DNA from: Nocardia asteroides
GTDB taxonomy: Bacteria; Actinomycetota; Actinomycetes; Mycobacteriales; Mycobacteriaceae
Direction: 5' to 3'
NCBI GenBank assembly: GCA_019930625.1
Contig: CP082844.1
Span: 6,262,001 to 6,326,000, forward strand
Length of the DNA: 64,000 nt
Positions within the stretch are counted from its first letter, which is position 1. Each line of letters begins with the position of its first letter. This document shows positions 26,110 through 35,849 of this stretch, piece by piece. A program made the position numbers and the translations under genes. The notes beneath the pieces are model-generated. The model was not told where the DNA came from. It was given only the letters and a program-made list of their open reading frames with translations, and made no database searches.

Positions 26110-27774
26110 GTGGGCACTCATCGCAGCGGAACCAGGTCCCGGGGCGTCAGCAAAGGTCCGGTTATCGTGGTGGTCGCCGTTGCGTTACTGGCCGCGATCG
26201 TCGTCGGCTGGTTTCAGTTGCGCGATCGCGCGGCGAGCCAGGACAGCGCGGCGGCGGCCGAATGCGTAGAGGGGCCCGCGACCCTCTATGTGACGGCCGA
26301 TCCGAGCATCGCGGCGCAGGTGCGGGCCGTCGCGGACAGCTACAACGCCACCCAACCCAAAGTGCGCGACCACTGCGCTCGGGTCACCGTGACAGCGCAG
26401 CCCTCCGAGGCGATCGTCGCCGCGTTCACCAGCGGCAAACCGTGGGATCAGGCGCTCGGGCCGCAACCGGCGCTGTGGATCGCCGATTCGACCCGTTCGA
26501 TCGAATCCATGCGCGTCCCGGGCCTGATCGAGGGCGCGCCGGTATCGATCGCCGCCAGTCCGATCGTGCTGGCGGTGCCGGAGGAGCTGCACCGCGCACT
26601 GGAGCAGGCGGAGGCCTCCTGGGCGGATCTGCCCCGGTTGCAACAGGGTTCGCTCGGCGAGATCGGGCTGAGCGGATGGGGCGGGCTGCGGCTGGGCCTG
26701 CCCGCGGGTGACGCCACACTGGCCGCGGCCGCGGCGGTCGGGTCCGCGGTGTCGGGCGCCGAGCCGCTCAGCGAGCAGGCGGCGCAGTCCGGTCAGGTCG
26801 TCGCCGCTGTCTCGGGGCTCGCCGCAGACGCACCGCAGGTCTCGGACACCGCCGCCGCGCTGACCGAGATCACGACGCAGGACGCGCCGATGCACGCGAT
26901 TGTGGCTACCGAACAGCAACTCAGAGGCCTGCCCGGCGTCGTCGCATTCCGCCCCGCCGGATCGGCGCCGGTAGCGGATTATCCGGCCGCCTTGATGTCC
27001 GGCGCCTGGGTGGACAAGACGCAGAACCTCATCGCCGGGCGATTCACCGACTACCTGCGCAGGCCCGAGCAGGCCCAGGCCTTCGTCACCGCGGGTTTCG
27101 GCGGTGCGCCGCAGACCACGGCCGCCGTCCCGACCCGCGCCGCACTCGACAAGGTACGCGCCACGCTGGCGAATCCCGTTCTCGGCGTGCGGTCCACGGT
27201 CCTGGTCGACGTGTCGGCGTCGATGGGGACCGCCGAGGGCGCGACGACGCGACTGGCGAACGTCCTGGCCGCCCTGAACTCCACCATGACGGTCATGCCA
27301 CCCGATTTCGGCCTCGGGGTATGGACCTTCGGCAAGAACCTCGACGGCAACAACCCGTACCGGGTGGCGGCCGCCACCGCCTCGCTCAGCCCCGACCAGC
27401 GGACGAAGATCAGTACCGCGCTGAGCGCAGTGCGGCCCGGTGAGAGCAAATCCGACCAGGCGTACCCGTCCCTGATCGCGGCGTACAAGAGCGCGGCCAC
27501 CGGGTACACGCCGGGCCGCACCAATTCGGTGCTGCTGATCACCGACGGGCCCGACGACGATTCCACGGTCACCGGCGCCCAGCTGGCCGCCGACATCGCC
27601 GCGGCGACCGACCGTGCCCGACCGGTGCGCGTCGACGTCATCGTGCTCGGCGGCAGCGGCACCCAGACACTCCAGGCTGTGGCGCAGCAGACCGGTGGGA
27701 GTTACACCCGGCTGGCGAGTACCGACGATATCGCCTTCGGTTCCGCCGTCGTCGAGGCGCTCACCACACCGTAG
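26110..27774 (+). CDS. Membrane-anchored substrate-binding-like plus von Willebrand A domain protein
   Basis: 554 residues. A basic N-terminus and one membrane helix (about 18-36) are followed by an extracellular solute-binding-like region (about 50-340) and a VWA domain (about 360-550) with the MIDAS motif DVSAS near 367 and a TDGPDDDS loop. It corresponds to mycobacterial Rv1836c by position and layout. Secreted VWA proteins bind a metal and a protein ligand; the partner is unknown. The GTG at 26110 is chosen for the leaderless promoter; the open frame upstream is not conserved. Confidence 0.8.
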   Translation: MGTHRSGTRSRGVSKGPVIVVVAVALLAAIVVGWFQLRDRAASQDSAAAAECVEGPATLYVTADPSIAAQVRAVADSYNATQPKVRDHCARVTVTAQPSEAIVAAFTSGKPWDQALGPQPALWIADSTRSIESMRVPGLIEGAPVSIAASPIVLAVPEELHRALEQAEASWADLPRLQQGSLGEIGLSGWGGLRLGLPAGDATLAAAAAVGSAVSGAEPLSEQAAQSGQVVAAVSGLAADAPQVSDTAAALTEITTQDAPMHAIVATEQQLRGLPGVVAFRPAGSAPVADYPAALMSGAWVDKTQNLIAGRFTDYLRRPEQAQAFVTAGFGGAPQTTAAVPTRAALDKVRATLANPVLGVRSTVLVDVSASMGTAEGATTRLANVLAALNSTMTVMPPDFGLGVWTFGKNLDGNNPYRVAAATASLSPDQRTKISTALSAVRPGESKSDQAYPSLIAAYKSAATGYTPGRTNSVLLITDGPDDDSTVTGAQLAADIAAATDRARPVRVDVIVLGGSGTQTLQAVAQQTGGSYTRLASTDDIAFGSAVVEALTTP

Positions 27775-27813
27775 CCGCCTCCGAGTGCCCCGGAGGCACG
27801 GCCGGTGCGGACA

Positions 27814-30624
27814 TCAATTCGCGTACGCCTCCAACGGCGGACAAGCGCACACCAGGTTCCGGTCGCCATAGGCGCCGTCGATCCGGCGCACCGGCGGCCA
27901 CACTTTCGCCCTGGCATGCCCGAGACCGCGGGGATAGACGGCCACTTCCCGGCTGTAGGGGTGCTCCCAGTCCCCCACCAGCGACGCCGCGGTGTGCGGC
28001 GCACCGCGCAGCGGGTTGTCGGTCACCGGCCACACGCCCGCGGCGACCTGGTCGATCTCCGCGCGGATCGCGATCATCGCCTCGATGAAATCATCCAGCT
28101 CGGCGAGGTTTTCGCTCTCGGTGGGCTCCACCATCAACGTGCCCGCCACCGGGAAGCTCATGGTGGGCGCGTGGAAACCGTAGTCCGTCAGGCGTTTTGC
28201 CACATCGTCGACGGTGACGCCGGTCTGTTTGGTGATCTCGCGCAGGTCGAGGATGCACTCGTGCGCCACCATGCCGTGCTCGCCGGTGTAGAGCACCGGG
28301 AAGTACTCGTCCAGCCGCCGCGCGATGTAGTTCGCCGAGGCGATCGCCGACAGCGTGGCCCGGCGCAGTCCGTCGGCGCCCATCATGCGGATGTAGGCCC
28401 AGGTGATAGGCAGGATCGACGCCGAGCCGTACTTCGCCGCCGACACCGCGTGCGAGCCCGATTCCAGCGGGTCGCCGGGCAGGTACCGCGCCAGGTGCGC
28501 GCGCACGGCGACCGGGCCGACGCCGGGACCGCCGCCGCCGTGCGGGATGCAGAACGTCTTGTGCAGGTTCAAGTGGCTCACGTCGCCACCGAACCGGCCC
28601 GGCCTGGCGAGGCCGACCAGCGCGTTCAGATTCGCGCCGTCCACGTACACCTGGCCGCCCGCGTCGTGCACCAACGCGCACAATTCGGCGACCTCGTGCT
28701 CGTAGACGCCGTGCGTGGAGGGGTAGGTGATCATGATGCAGGCCAGCCGGTCGGCATGGTCGGCGATCTTGGCCCGCAGGTCGTCGAGGTCGACGTCGCC
28801 GTTGGCGCGGCACTTCACCACCTCCACGCGCAGCCCCGCCATGGCCGCCGACGCCGCGTTGGTCCCGTGCGCGCTGGACGGGATCAGGCAGGTGTCGCGG
28901 TGGGTGTCACCGCGGTCGAGGTGGTAGCGGCGGATCGCCAGCAGCCCGGCGTACTCACCCTGGCTGCCCGCGTTGGGTTGCAGGCTCACCGAGTCGTAGC
29001 CGGTGATGTCGGACAACCAGCGTTCCAGGTCCGCGATCACCTTCAGCAGACCTGGGGCGTCTTCGACCGGCGCGTAGGGGTGCACGCGCGCGAAGCCGGG
29101 CCAGGTGATGGCCTCCATCTCCGCGGTGGCGTTGAGCTTCATGGTGCAGGAGCCGAGCGGGATCATGCTGCGGTCCAGCGCGATGTCTTTGTCGGACAGC
29201 GTGCGCAGGTACCGCAGCATCGCCGTCTCGGTGTGGTACTTCGTGAACGCGGGGTGGGCCAGGAACTCCGAGGTGCGGTTCTCGATCGCCGCGACGGGCG
29301 CGGGCGCCCCCGGGTCCGGCGATACCGCGGTGCCGAAGGACTCGAGCACGGCCGCGACATGCGCGTCGGTGGTCGCCTCGTCGCAGGCGATGCCGACGTG
29401 GTCGGCGTCGACCAGCCGGAGATTGATGCCGCGCGACTTCGCTTTCGCGACAACGGCTTCCGCGCTACCGGGCACGTGCGCGAGCACCGTGTCGAAGAAG
29501 CTGTCGTGCACGACCGCGCCGTCCAGACCGGCCGCGATCGCCGCCGCGTGCCCGTGCACCCTGCGGGCGATGGCCCGCAGACCGTCGGCGCCGTGGTAGG
29601 AGGCGTACATCGCGGCCACGACGGCCAGCAGCACCTGCGCGGTACAGATGTTGGAGGTCGCCTTCTCCCGCCGGATGTGCTGCTCGCGGGTCTGCAAGGC
29701 GAGGCGGTAGGCGACCGCGCCGTCGGCGTCCACCGAGACGCCGACCAGGCGGCCGGGCAGTTGCCGGGCCTGCGCCTGCCGCACCGCGAGGTATCCGGCG
29801 TGCGGGCCGCCGAAGCCGAGCGGGACGCCGAAGCGCTGGGTGGTGCCGAAGCAGACGTCGGCGCCCTGCTCACCGGGCGGGGTGATCAGCGTCATCGCCA
29901 GCAGGTCGGCGCCGATCGCCACCAGCGCGCCGCGTTCGTGCGCCGCCGCGATGAGGCCGGTCCGGTCGAGAATCCGGCCGGAGGCCCCCGGCGTCTGTGC
30001 CAGGACACCGAAGAACTTCCCGTCGGGCAGTTCGCCCGTGGACAGATCCGCCTCGACGATCTCCAGGCCCAGCGGCTCGGCCCTGGTGTAGAGCACTGTT
30101 CTGGTCTGCGGGAACAGGTCGGTGTCGATCAGTAGCCGGGCGGAAGAGGACCGGCCCGCGCGACGCAGCAGCGTCATCGCCTCGGCGGCGGCGGTGGCCT
30201 CGTCCAGCATGGACGCGTTGGCGACGTCCATGCCCGTCAGCTCCGACACCATGGTCTGGAAGTTGAGCAGGGCCTCGAGCCTGCCCTGGCTGATTTCGGG
30301 TTGGTAGGGGGTGTAGGCGGTGTACCAGGCCGGGTTCTCCAGGAGGTTGCGCACCAGCACCGGCGGGGTCAGCGTGTCGTAGTAGCCCAGGCCGATCATC
30401 GAGGTGGCCACGGTGTTCGACTTCGCGAGCGCCGCGAGTTCGGCGAGCACCTCGTGCTCGGAGCCCGCCGCGGGCAGTCCGGCAAGGCCGTCGCTGTCCA
30501 GGATGCTCGCCGGGAGCGCCTCGACGGCCAGCTCGTCGAGCGACGGCACGCCGACGACGTCCAGGATCCGGGCTAGTTCGTCCCGGTCGGGTCCGATATG
30601 GCGGTCGGCGAATGAGCGAGTCAC
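27814..30624 (-). CDS. gcvP: Glycine dehydrogenase (aminomethyl-transferring), P-protein
   Basis: 936 residues, the fused single-chain P-protein of the glycine cleavage system. It decarboxylates glycine and passes the aminomethyl group to lipoyl-GcvH. The PLP lysine is in [16 protein letters not shown] (about residue 689), with [20 protein letters not shown] near the N-terminus and the conserved [13 protein letters not shown]. The GTG at 30624 is chosen because GGGAG lies about six bases before it. Expression is controlled by a tandem glycine riboswitch just upstream. GcvH lies about 5 kb away (35409-35807) on the same strand. Confidence 0.95.
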   Translation of the reverse strand: MTRSFADRHIGPDRDELARILDVVGVPSLDELAVEALPASILDSDGLAGLPAAGSEHEVLAELAALAKSNTVATSMIGLGYYDTLTPPVLVRNLLENPAWYTAYTPYQPEISQGRLEALLNFQTMVSELTGMDVANASMLDEATAAAEAMTLLRRAGRSSSARLLIDTDLFPQTRTVLYTRAEPLGLEIVEADLSTGELPDGKFFGVLAQTPGASGRILDRTGLIAAAHERGALVAIGADLLAMTLITPPGEQGADVCFGTTQRFGVPLGFGGPHAGYLAVRQAQARQLPGRLVGVSVDADGAVAYRLALQTREQHIRREKATSNICTAQVLLAVVAAMYASYHGADGLRAIARRVHGHAAAIAAGLDGAVVHDSFFDTVLAHVPGSAEAVVAKAKSRGINLRLVDADHVGIACDEATTDAHVAAVLESFGTAVSPDPGAPAPVAAIENRTSEFLAHPAFTKYHTETAMLRYLRTLSDKDIALDRSMIPLGSCTMKLNATAEMEAITWPGFARVHPYAPVEDAPGLLKVIADLERWLSDITGYDSVSLQPNAGSQGEYAGLLAIRRYHLDRGDTHRDTCLIPSSAHGTNAASAAMAGLRVEVVKCRANGDVDLDDLRAKIADHADRLACIMITYPSTHGVYEHEVAELCALVHDAGGQVYVDGANLNALVGLARPGRFGGDVSHLNLHKTFCIPHGGGGPGVGPVAVRAHLARYLPGDPLESGSHAVSAAKYGSASILPITWAYIRMMGADGLRRATLSAIASANYIARRLDEYFPVLYTGEHGMVAHECILDLREITKQTGVTVDDVAKRLTDYGFHAPTMSFPVAGTLMVEPTESENLAELDDFIEAMIAIRAEIDQVAAGVWPVTDNPLRGAPHTAASLVGDWEHPYSREVAVYPRGLGHARAKVWPPVRRIDGAYGDRNLVCACPPLEAYAN

Positions 30625-30646
30625 AACAGCTCCCAAGGTCGGGCGG

Positions 30647-30664
30647 GTCGACCGGGCGGTCGAC
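30647..30664 (-). promoter_or_regulatory. Expression-platform hairpin before gcvP
   Basis: GTCGACC-GGGC-GGTCGAC: a seven-bp perfect stem between the glycine aptamers and the gcvP ribosome-binding site. It has no U-tract, so the switch may act on translation or Rho access rather than by intrinsic termination. Confidence 0.45.
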
Positions 30665-30673
30665 GGGTACCTG

Positions 30674-30873
30674 CCCTCCCCCTCTGTCGTGGCGCCTGAG
30701 AGATTCGGGTGCCGCGACCGGTGGCCGAGCCCCTTTCCCCATGGGCGGGCGGCTCGAAGCCACCGCTTTCCAGAGGCGCCGAAGCCCGCACGGTCCCTGT
30801 TGCCTGAGAGATTGACGGGGAGGTGCTGCTCCTTCGGCGCTCGGACTCGTTTCGAGACCGAGACTCTCCCGCA
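30674..30873 (-). promoter_or_regulatory. Tandem glycine riboswitch (two aptamers)
   Basis: On the minus strand the first aptamer (about 30873-30783) begins GGGAGAG and contains GCCGAAGGAGCAG and CTCTCAGGCAACAGGGAC. The second (about 30780-30674) begins GCCTCTGGAAAG and contains CTCTCAGGCGCCACGACAG. These are the conserved cores of the gcvT-type glycine riboswitch, which cooperatively turns on glycine cleavage when glycine is high. The 3' end is about 50 bases from the gcvP start. Boundaries are approximate. Confidence 0.92.
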
Positions 30874-30891
30874 CGGCGGCGACGCACCGTC

Positions 30892-30897
30892 AGTTTA
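30892..30897 (-). promoter_or_regulatory. -10 box of the gcvP riboswitch transcript
   Basis: TAAACT on the minus strand, about 15-20 bases before the start of the first glycine aptamer. Confidence 0.45.
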
Positions 30898-30982
30898 TGC
30901 CGCCGCCACGCCGGGGCGCGCCACCGGACCCCGCCTGGGCCGTGTCGTCCTGGTCACTCGCCAGACCGAGGGAGAATGACCG

Positions 30983-32335
30983 TCAGACGGCCAGGCCCGC
31001 GCGCAACCTCGTCGCGGCGAGCACGATCGACTCCGCTTGGATGCCCACCAGACGAGCCAGCGGTACCGCGACACCTGGCGCGTTCTGCTCCACGTCGGCG
31101 CACCACTGGTCGAATATCGCGGCGAACCGGTCGCGCTCGGCGGCCAGCACCGGTGCGGCGTCGCGAGCGTATTCGTCCTCGAGCAGACGCAGCAGCATGC
31201 CGCCCAGCCGCAGGCGCAGCATCGCGGTCCAGTCGTAGCGCCCGACGAATATCTCGCCCCTGGTCGCGATGCGGTTGCGTTCCGGTGCGGCCTGTCTGCT
31301 CACCGCGAGACCGGGCAGCCCCGCGACCAGCGCACGGACCGACCGCTCGAACGGGCTGCGGCCGCTCAACCGGCCGTCGACGCGGGCGAGCACCTCGGAG
31401 GCCACCTCGGCCATGGCCCGGTAGTCGGCGGCGGTGGCGTCGAGCAACTCGCCCAGTACGCGGTCGCCCGCCGAGGCGTCGCCGATGCGCGCGTCGACCC
31501 AGAGCGGCAATTCGCACACCAGGATCGCCGTGCCGTAACGCGCCGCGTAGTCGCGGCAGCCACCCCCGCCCAGCGCGGCGACCGAGTCCAAGCCCTGCGC
31601 GGCGAGCAGGTCGGCCATCGCCGCGAAGGATGGCAGTTCGAAGACTCCGGGGGCCAGCGTGCGGGCGCCGGGTGAGTCGGGTTCGCCGTGGTAGATCGGC
31701 ACGTCGGCGGCGGCGAGGCGAGCGGTCAGCGCCGACCAGTACTCCGGGTCGCCGCCGGATGTGTAGAAGAACCCGCCGCCGAATTCGGCGTTGTGCAGCG
31801 AGGCGATCAGTACGGGCCGCGTGCGGTCGATCAGCGACATCATCGCTCTCGTCTCCGGGAGCGGGATGCCCACGCGGCGGCCACGCCACACGGTCGGGAA
31901 GCACCATTCCGGTTGCTCGGCCGCGGGTGGGCGGTAGAAGCCGCGTGCGACGCCGGTCCTGGTGTGCGGACCGGCGAACCACCCTTCGTTCAACCGGGTT
32001 CCGTCCGGGTCGACGCACAGCACGAAATGCCACGTCGCGCCCACGGTCGCCGTCTCGTCCACGACCATCCGGCCGAGAAGGTGGCGGATCGTGGCCATGC
32101 CGATGGGCTCGTTCGGATGCGGATTGCCGAAGACCAAGATGTGCCGGTCACCCGATCCGACCGTCACCTCGCGGATCGGGTCGCCCCCGCGGGAGCGTCC
32201 GAGTTCGGTGATGGAGATCCGGTCGGGATGGCCGGCGGCCAGTGCGTCGGCGAATCCGTTCAGTTCGTCGACGGTCGGGAACGCGTCGATCCGGCCGATC
32301 GGCCCGACGAGCCCGGTGATGTCGCCCAGTCGCAC
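30983..32335 (-). CDS. M14 family zinc carboxypeptidase
   Basis: 450 residues. The zinc site is HPNE (His 73, Glu 76) with the third ligand in ASLHNAEFGGG (His 181), the pattern of M14 metallocarboxypeptidases. No signal peptide is seen, so it appears cytoplasmic. It probably trims C-terminal residues of peptides or amidated substrates; the substrate class is unknown. It lies between the merR gene and the gcvP riboswitch, on the same strand. The C-terminal 150 residues are helical and not part of the peptidase core. Confidence 0.82.
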   Translation of the reverse strand: MRLGDITGLVGPIGRIDAFPTVDELNGFADALAAGHPDRISITELGRSRGGDPIREVTVGSGDRHILVFGNPHPNEPIGMATIRHLLGRMVVDETATVGATWHFVLCVDPDGTRLNEGWFAGPHTRTGVARGFYRPPAAEQPEWCFPTVWRGRRVGIPLPETRAMMSLIDRTRPVLIASLHNAEFGGGFFYTSGGDPEYWSALTARLAAADVPIYHGEPDSPGARTLAPGVFELPSFAAMADLLAAQGLDSVAALGGGGCRDYAARYGTAILVCELPLWVDARIGDASAGDRVLGELLDATAADYRAMAEVASEVLARVDGRLSGRSPFERSVRALVAGLPGLAVSRQAAPERNRIATRGEIFVGRYDWTAMLRLRLGGMLLRLLEDEYARDAAPVLAAERDRFAAIFDQWCADVEQNAPGVAVPLARLVGIQAESIVLAATRLRAGLAV

Positions 32336-32394
32336 GGCGGCCCCCCTCTCGCTGCCGCCACGGCCCGGTCACCCCGCCGGACGGCGCTCTCACA

Positions 32395-32438
32395 CACGCA
32401 CGGCCGGGAGGCTGCCCCGCTCTACCCGGCCGTGTGTG
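32395..32438 (-). terminator. Terminator after the merR/DUF151 gene group
   Basis: A 14-bp stem (CACG-CACGGCCGGG side pairing with CCCGGCCGTGTGTG side, one G-U) and a 16-base loop, about 40 bases beyond the stop of the MerR gene. It separates this cluster from the M14 gene. Confidence 0.65.
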
Positions 32439-32477
32439 CGCATCACCTGTTTCTTTCCGCGCCGAACGGCGCGGGGT

Positions 32478-33035
32478 CTAGCCGGTCTTGCGGTTCATCC
32501 GCGCCTTGCGGCGGAACGACAGCTCGTCCTCGGGACGTTCGGTGATCGCCGACGCGCGCTCCGCGGGGAAATTCGCGATGGCGCCGGTCAGTTCGCGCAT
32601 GGCGCCGCTGACGGCTATCCCGAAGACCCCCTGCCCGCCCTGCAGTAAATCGACGACCTCTTCGGCCGAGGTGCACTCGTAGACCGAGGTGCCGTCGGAG
32701 AAAAGCGTGATCCCCGCCAGGTCCTGCACGCCACGGCTACGCAGATGATCCACGGCTATCCGGATGTTCTGCAGCGAGATGCCCGCGTCGAGCAACCGCT
32801 TGACGATCTTCAGGACCAGAATGTCCTTGAACGAGTACAGCCGCTGACTTCCCGACCCCGCCGCGCTCCGGATGGAAGGCACCACCAGACCGGTGCGCGC
32901 CCAGTAGTCGAGCTGCCGGTAGGTGATTCCGGCCACCTGGCATGCACTGGGAACGCGATAGCCGACCAGATCGTCAGGTACCGAGTCGTCGGGGAACAGG
33001 CCTGGCTGTACCACATCCTGCGATTGCTCTGCCAC
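32478..33035 (-). CDS. MerR family transcriptional regulator (Rv1830-like)
   Basis: 185 residues. The winged helix GYRVPSACQVAGITYRQLDYWARTGLVVPS, about residues 25-54, is followed by the wing (SGSQRLYSF), a helical linker and a C-terminal domain without Cys, so it is not a metal sensor. By position it matches mycobacterial Rv1830, next to Rv1829 and Rv1828. The GTG at 33035 follows an AAGGGAG site. Regulatory targets are unknown; it may act together with FtsR, its neighbour two genes away. Confidence 0.82.
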   Translation of the reverse strand: MAEQSQDVVQPGLFPDDSVPDDLVGYRVPSACQVAGITYRQLDYWARTGLVVPSIRSAAGSGSQRLYSFKDILVLKIVKRLLDAGISLQNIRIAVDHLRSRGVQDLAGITLFSDGTSVYECTSAEEVVDLLQGGQGVFGIAVSGAMRELTGAIANFPAERASAITERPEDELSFRRKARMNRKTG

Positions 33036-33222
33036 TGACCACTCCCTTGCCTCGCCGACGCATTCCCAGCCTCATCAATGACCCGGCTCCGTCACCGACC
33101 GAATCGGTGCGGATTCGGCCGAAACGGTCGTGGCCCAACTGTCGAGATTACTCCCCACGATTGTCCAGGGAGCGACGTCATCGAGCCAAACGCGACGCGC
33201 GGTAAAAGTCTCGACCTCTACT

Positions 33223-33696
33223 TCAGCTGTCGGTCGCCTTGAAGTCATCGGGGGACACCGACTCGAGGAACTCCTTGAACTTCTCCACCTCGTCCTCACG
33301 CTCGTCCGGCATCACCAGCCCGGCCTCCTCCAGAACCGACTCCTCGGCATGGATCGGGCAACCCACCCGCAAGGCGATCGCAACCGAATCCGACGGCCGC
33401 GCCGAGATCCGCAGATCGTTCTCGAAGACCAGATCCGCGTAGAAGGTGCCCTCCTGCAGATCCACGATCCTGACCTCCTTGAGGGTGTGCCCCAGTTCGG
33501 TGATCAGGATCTTGATCAAGTCGTGCGTCAGCGGGCGGATCGGCGTCACCCCCTCCTGCTCGAGGACGATCGCAGTCGCCTCGGCTTGCCCGATCCAGAT
33601 CGGCAGATACCGGTCGCCCGCCACTTCGCGGAGCAACAGCACGGGCTGGTTCTGTGGCTGCTCGACACGGATGCCGATCACGCGCATTTCGCTCAT
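33223..33696 (-). CDS. DUF151 family protein (bifunctional-nuclease-like, Rv1829 homologue)
   Basis: 157 residues: MSEMRVIGIRVEQPQNQPVL, then LREVAGDRYLPIWIGQAEATAI and the RPLTHDLIKILI helix, all typical of the DUF151 family. Plant relatives have nuclease activity; the bacterial role is unproven. It ends in an acidic tail (PDEREDEVEKFKEFLESVSP). The ATG at 33696 follows a GGGAGG site. It lies between the two MerR genes, a linkage kept in mycobacteria and nocardiae, which argues for a shared function. Confidence 0.85.
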   Translation of the reverse strand: MSEMRVIGIRVEQPQNQPVLLLREVAGDRYLPIWIGQAEATAIVLEQEGVTPIRPLTHDLIKILITELGHTLKEVRIVDLQEGTFYADLVFENDLRISARPSDSVAIALRVGCPIHAEESVLEEAGLVMPDEREDEVEKFKEFLESVSPDDFKATDS

Positions 33697-33855
33697 CGCA
33701 CTGCCTCCCATACTCGCCGCCGGCCCGGCATGACCGCTGCAGAGCTCGCCGTACCACGAGTCTAGGCGAACCCGCACCGGTCCAGCGATCCGTCTGCACA
33801 GCCGAAATCACAGTGCCGGTTCGGCGAAACCTCCGAGCCCGGGGCGCGCCGGGGA

Positions 33856-34692
33856 TCAGCCCCCGAGCGACCCCCGGACCGAGGACTTCACCAGACAGGT
33901 GTGCAGGGTCAGCGACAGCGCGGCCAGTTCGCGCACCGTCTCCTCCGCGCGGGCGCGCGCACCCGCGTCACGGCTCTTCGCGATCGGGGCGACGATCTGC
34001 GCCACGAGCGCGGCTTCGCGGTCGGCGGCGAGTTTGAAGGCACGCAGATGCCGTGCCTCCAAACCGAATTCGGCCATCGCCCGCGCGGTCTTGGCAAGCG
34101 TGACCGCATCGGCGTCGAAGTAACCCGCCGGACCGGGCGTGATCAGGTTCGCCCGGATGAGATCGATGAGGAACCTCTCATCGATCCCGGCCTGGTCGAG
34201 CAGATCAGCCCGGGTCACCCGGATTTCGTGATCGAACCGCAGATCTTCCGGGGAGACCTCGCTCGGCACGACGCCGAGCCGCCGAGGCGGGGGCACCGGG
34301 CGCCCGCCACGGTCGGAACCCGGTACGGCCTGTTCGGCATCGGGTGCGCCGGGTCCGGGCTCCGGCGCCCCGGACCGGACGGAGTGCGCTCGGGCGCGGG
34401 CTTCCCGCACGCCGAGCGTCGCCGCACCGCTGTCGATGGCCTCGAGCTGTTCCTTGATCACCTTCAACGGCAGGTACTGATCGCGTTGCGCGGTCAGCAC
34501 GAACCGGAGCCGTTCGACATCCGCCACGGAGAATCTGCGGTAGCCCGAAGGCGTCCGCTCCGGCCGGATCAAGCCCTCCGCTTCCAGGAAGCGGATCTTG
34601 GAGATGGTGACGTCGGGAAAGTCGGGGCGCAGCAGGTCGAGCACGGAGCCGATCGACATCCCTCCGCGTGCCCACTGCGCCGCACCGGTCAC
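33856..34692 (-). CDS. ftsR: MerR family regulator of cell division (FtsR)
   Basis: 278 residues. The N-terminal MerR winged helix (SIGSVLDLLRPDFPDVTISK, then GYRRFSVADVERLRFVL) is near residues 13-75, with a Pro/Arg-rich low-complexity linker (about 105-145) and a C-terminal dimerisation domain. It is the homologue of Rv1828 and of the Corynebacterium protein FtsR, which activates ftsZ; both lie just downstream of garA/odhI, as here. It probably binds promoters of division genes. A GTG start at 34692 has no clear Shine-Dalgarno site. Confidence 0.85.
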   Translation of the reverse strand: MTGAAQWARGGMSIGSVLDLLRPDFPDVTISKIRFLEAEGLIRPERTPSGYRRFSVADVERLRFVLTAQRDQYLPLKVIKEQLEAIDSGAATLGVREARARAHSVRSGAPEPGPGAPDAEQAVPGSDRGGRPVPPPRRLGVVPSEVSPEDLRFDHEIRVTRADLLDQAGIDERFLIDLIRANLITPGPAGYFDADAVTLAKTARAMAEFGLEARHLRAFKLAADREAALVAQIVAPIAKSRDAGARARAEETVRELAALSLTLHTCLVKSSVRGSLGG

Positions 34693-34753
34693 AGCGCCAG
34701 GTCCTTCATGATCACGAGCCTTTCATGAGGTATACGACCCAGCGCCGACGTTG

Positions 34754-35239
34754 TCATAGACTCCCCGCGCCCGCCGACGAGTCGGTCACCTGGGCGCGCG
34801 GTCCGGTGAGGAACACCAGCCGGAACTTGCCGATCTGCACCTCGTCACCGTTCTGCAGTTCCGAGGAGTCCACCGGCTCCCGGTTCACGTACGTGCCGTT
34901 CAGGCTGCCCACGTCGACGACCTGGAACGAGTCGTCGTCCTGACGGAACTCGGCGTGCCGACGGCTGACGGTGACGTCGTCGAGAAAGATGTCACTGTCG
35001 GGGTGACGGCCGGCCGACGTGGTCGGCTGATCCAGCAGGAACCGCGAGCCCGCGTTCGGGCCGCGCTTGACGACCAGGAGGGCCGCGCCAACGGGCAGAC
35101 CCTCGACCCCTTGGACCGGCTGCTCGCCGGTCTGCTCTCCGGAGCGCGACGCGTCGACCTCGTTCAGGAAATCCGCGCGGAAGACCGACGTCGTCTCGGC
35201 CGCGGTCTCCCCGTAACCCGGGTCTTTGTTCTCGCTCAC
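34754..35239 (-). CDS. garA: FHA-domain regulator GarA/OdhI
   Basis: 161 residues. The N-terminal ETTSVF motif (Thr 16/17) is the site phosphorylated by PknB and PknG in mycobacteria and corynebacteria. The FHA domain spans about 50-150, with GRHPDSDIFLDDVTVSRRHA and GSLNGTYVN as the phosphopeptide-binding loops. Unphosphorylated GarA inhibits 2-oxoglutarate dehydrogenase and glutamate dehydrogenase; phosphorylation by Thr kinases relieves this. It sits next to gcvH and ftsR, a conserved cluster. The GTG start follows GGAGAGAAAC. Confidence 0.93.
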   Translation of the reverse strand: MSENKDPGYGETAAETTSVFRADFLNEVDASRSGEQTGEQPVQGVEGLPVGAALLVVKRGPNAGSRFLLDQPTTSAGRHPDSDIFLDDVTVSRRHAEFRQDDDSFQVVDVGSLNGTYVNREPVDSSELQNGDEVQIGKFRLVFLTGPRAQVTDSSAGAGSL

Positions 35240-35408
35240 CGTTTCTCTCCTCCTCGAACCTGATTATCCCATGCAAGCAGGTGATACCTCTGGCACCACG
35301 ACCTGCCGTCGAGTCTCTCGGATTCCCGGCGGGGGCGCCGGGGCATCTGTTGGCATTGACCGTACCCTGCCGGGCCGCACCCGTGCAGGTAGAACTGGGA
35401 AGGCTGCT

Positions 35409-35807
35409 TCAGCCCCCGATAACTCCTTGATAACCTGCGGCATCCAGCAGTTCACCGAGTGTCGCGTCGAGGCTCGCCGCATCGCGAACCTCCAACTCGA
35501 ACAACCACCCCTCACCGTAGGGGTCGGCGTTCAACGTCTCCGGCTCCGAGGTCAGCTTGTCGTTCACCGCAACGACTTTCGCGCTCAGAGGGGCGTAGAT
35601 GTCCGACACGCTCTTGGTCGACTCCACCTCCGCGATGCTGTCCGCGGCGGCCACGTCCGCGTCCGTCTCGGGCAGCTGCACGAACACAACGTCACCGAGT
35701 TGAGACTGGGCGTAGTCGGTGATGCCCACCCGCACCCGGGTCGGGGCGATCCGGCGTACCCACTCGTGCTCCTCGGTGTAGAGCAGATCCTCGGGGGTCT
35801 GGGTCAC
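35409..35807 (-). CDS. gcvH: Glycine cleavage system H protein
   Basis: 132 residues. The lipoylation lysine is in EVESTKSV (Lys 65) within a biotinyl/lipoyl-type barrel. The N-terminal TEEHEWVR block is typical. It shuttles the aminomethyl group from GcvP to GcvT; no gcvT gene is in the window. The GTG start at 35807 has an AAAGGA site eight bases upstream. It is separated by about 170 bases from garA, so the two may have separate promoters, and by about 40 bases from pgsA on the same strand. Confidence 0.93.
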   Translation of the reverse strand: MTQTPEDLLYTEEHEWVRRIAPTRVRVGITDYAQSQLGDVVFVQLPETDADVAAADSIAEVESTKSVSDIYAPLSAKVVAVNDKLTSEPETLNADPYGEGWLFELEVRDAASLDATLGELLDAAGYQGVIGG

Positions 35808-35849
35808 GGGCCGTCCTTTCTTTTGAACGTTGCACGCAAACTCTATCGG

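Noticed and set aside
27805..30135. 776-codon open frame opposite gcvP
   Set aside because: Antisense shadow of a well-recognised gene; low-complexity product with no motifs.
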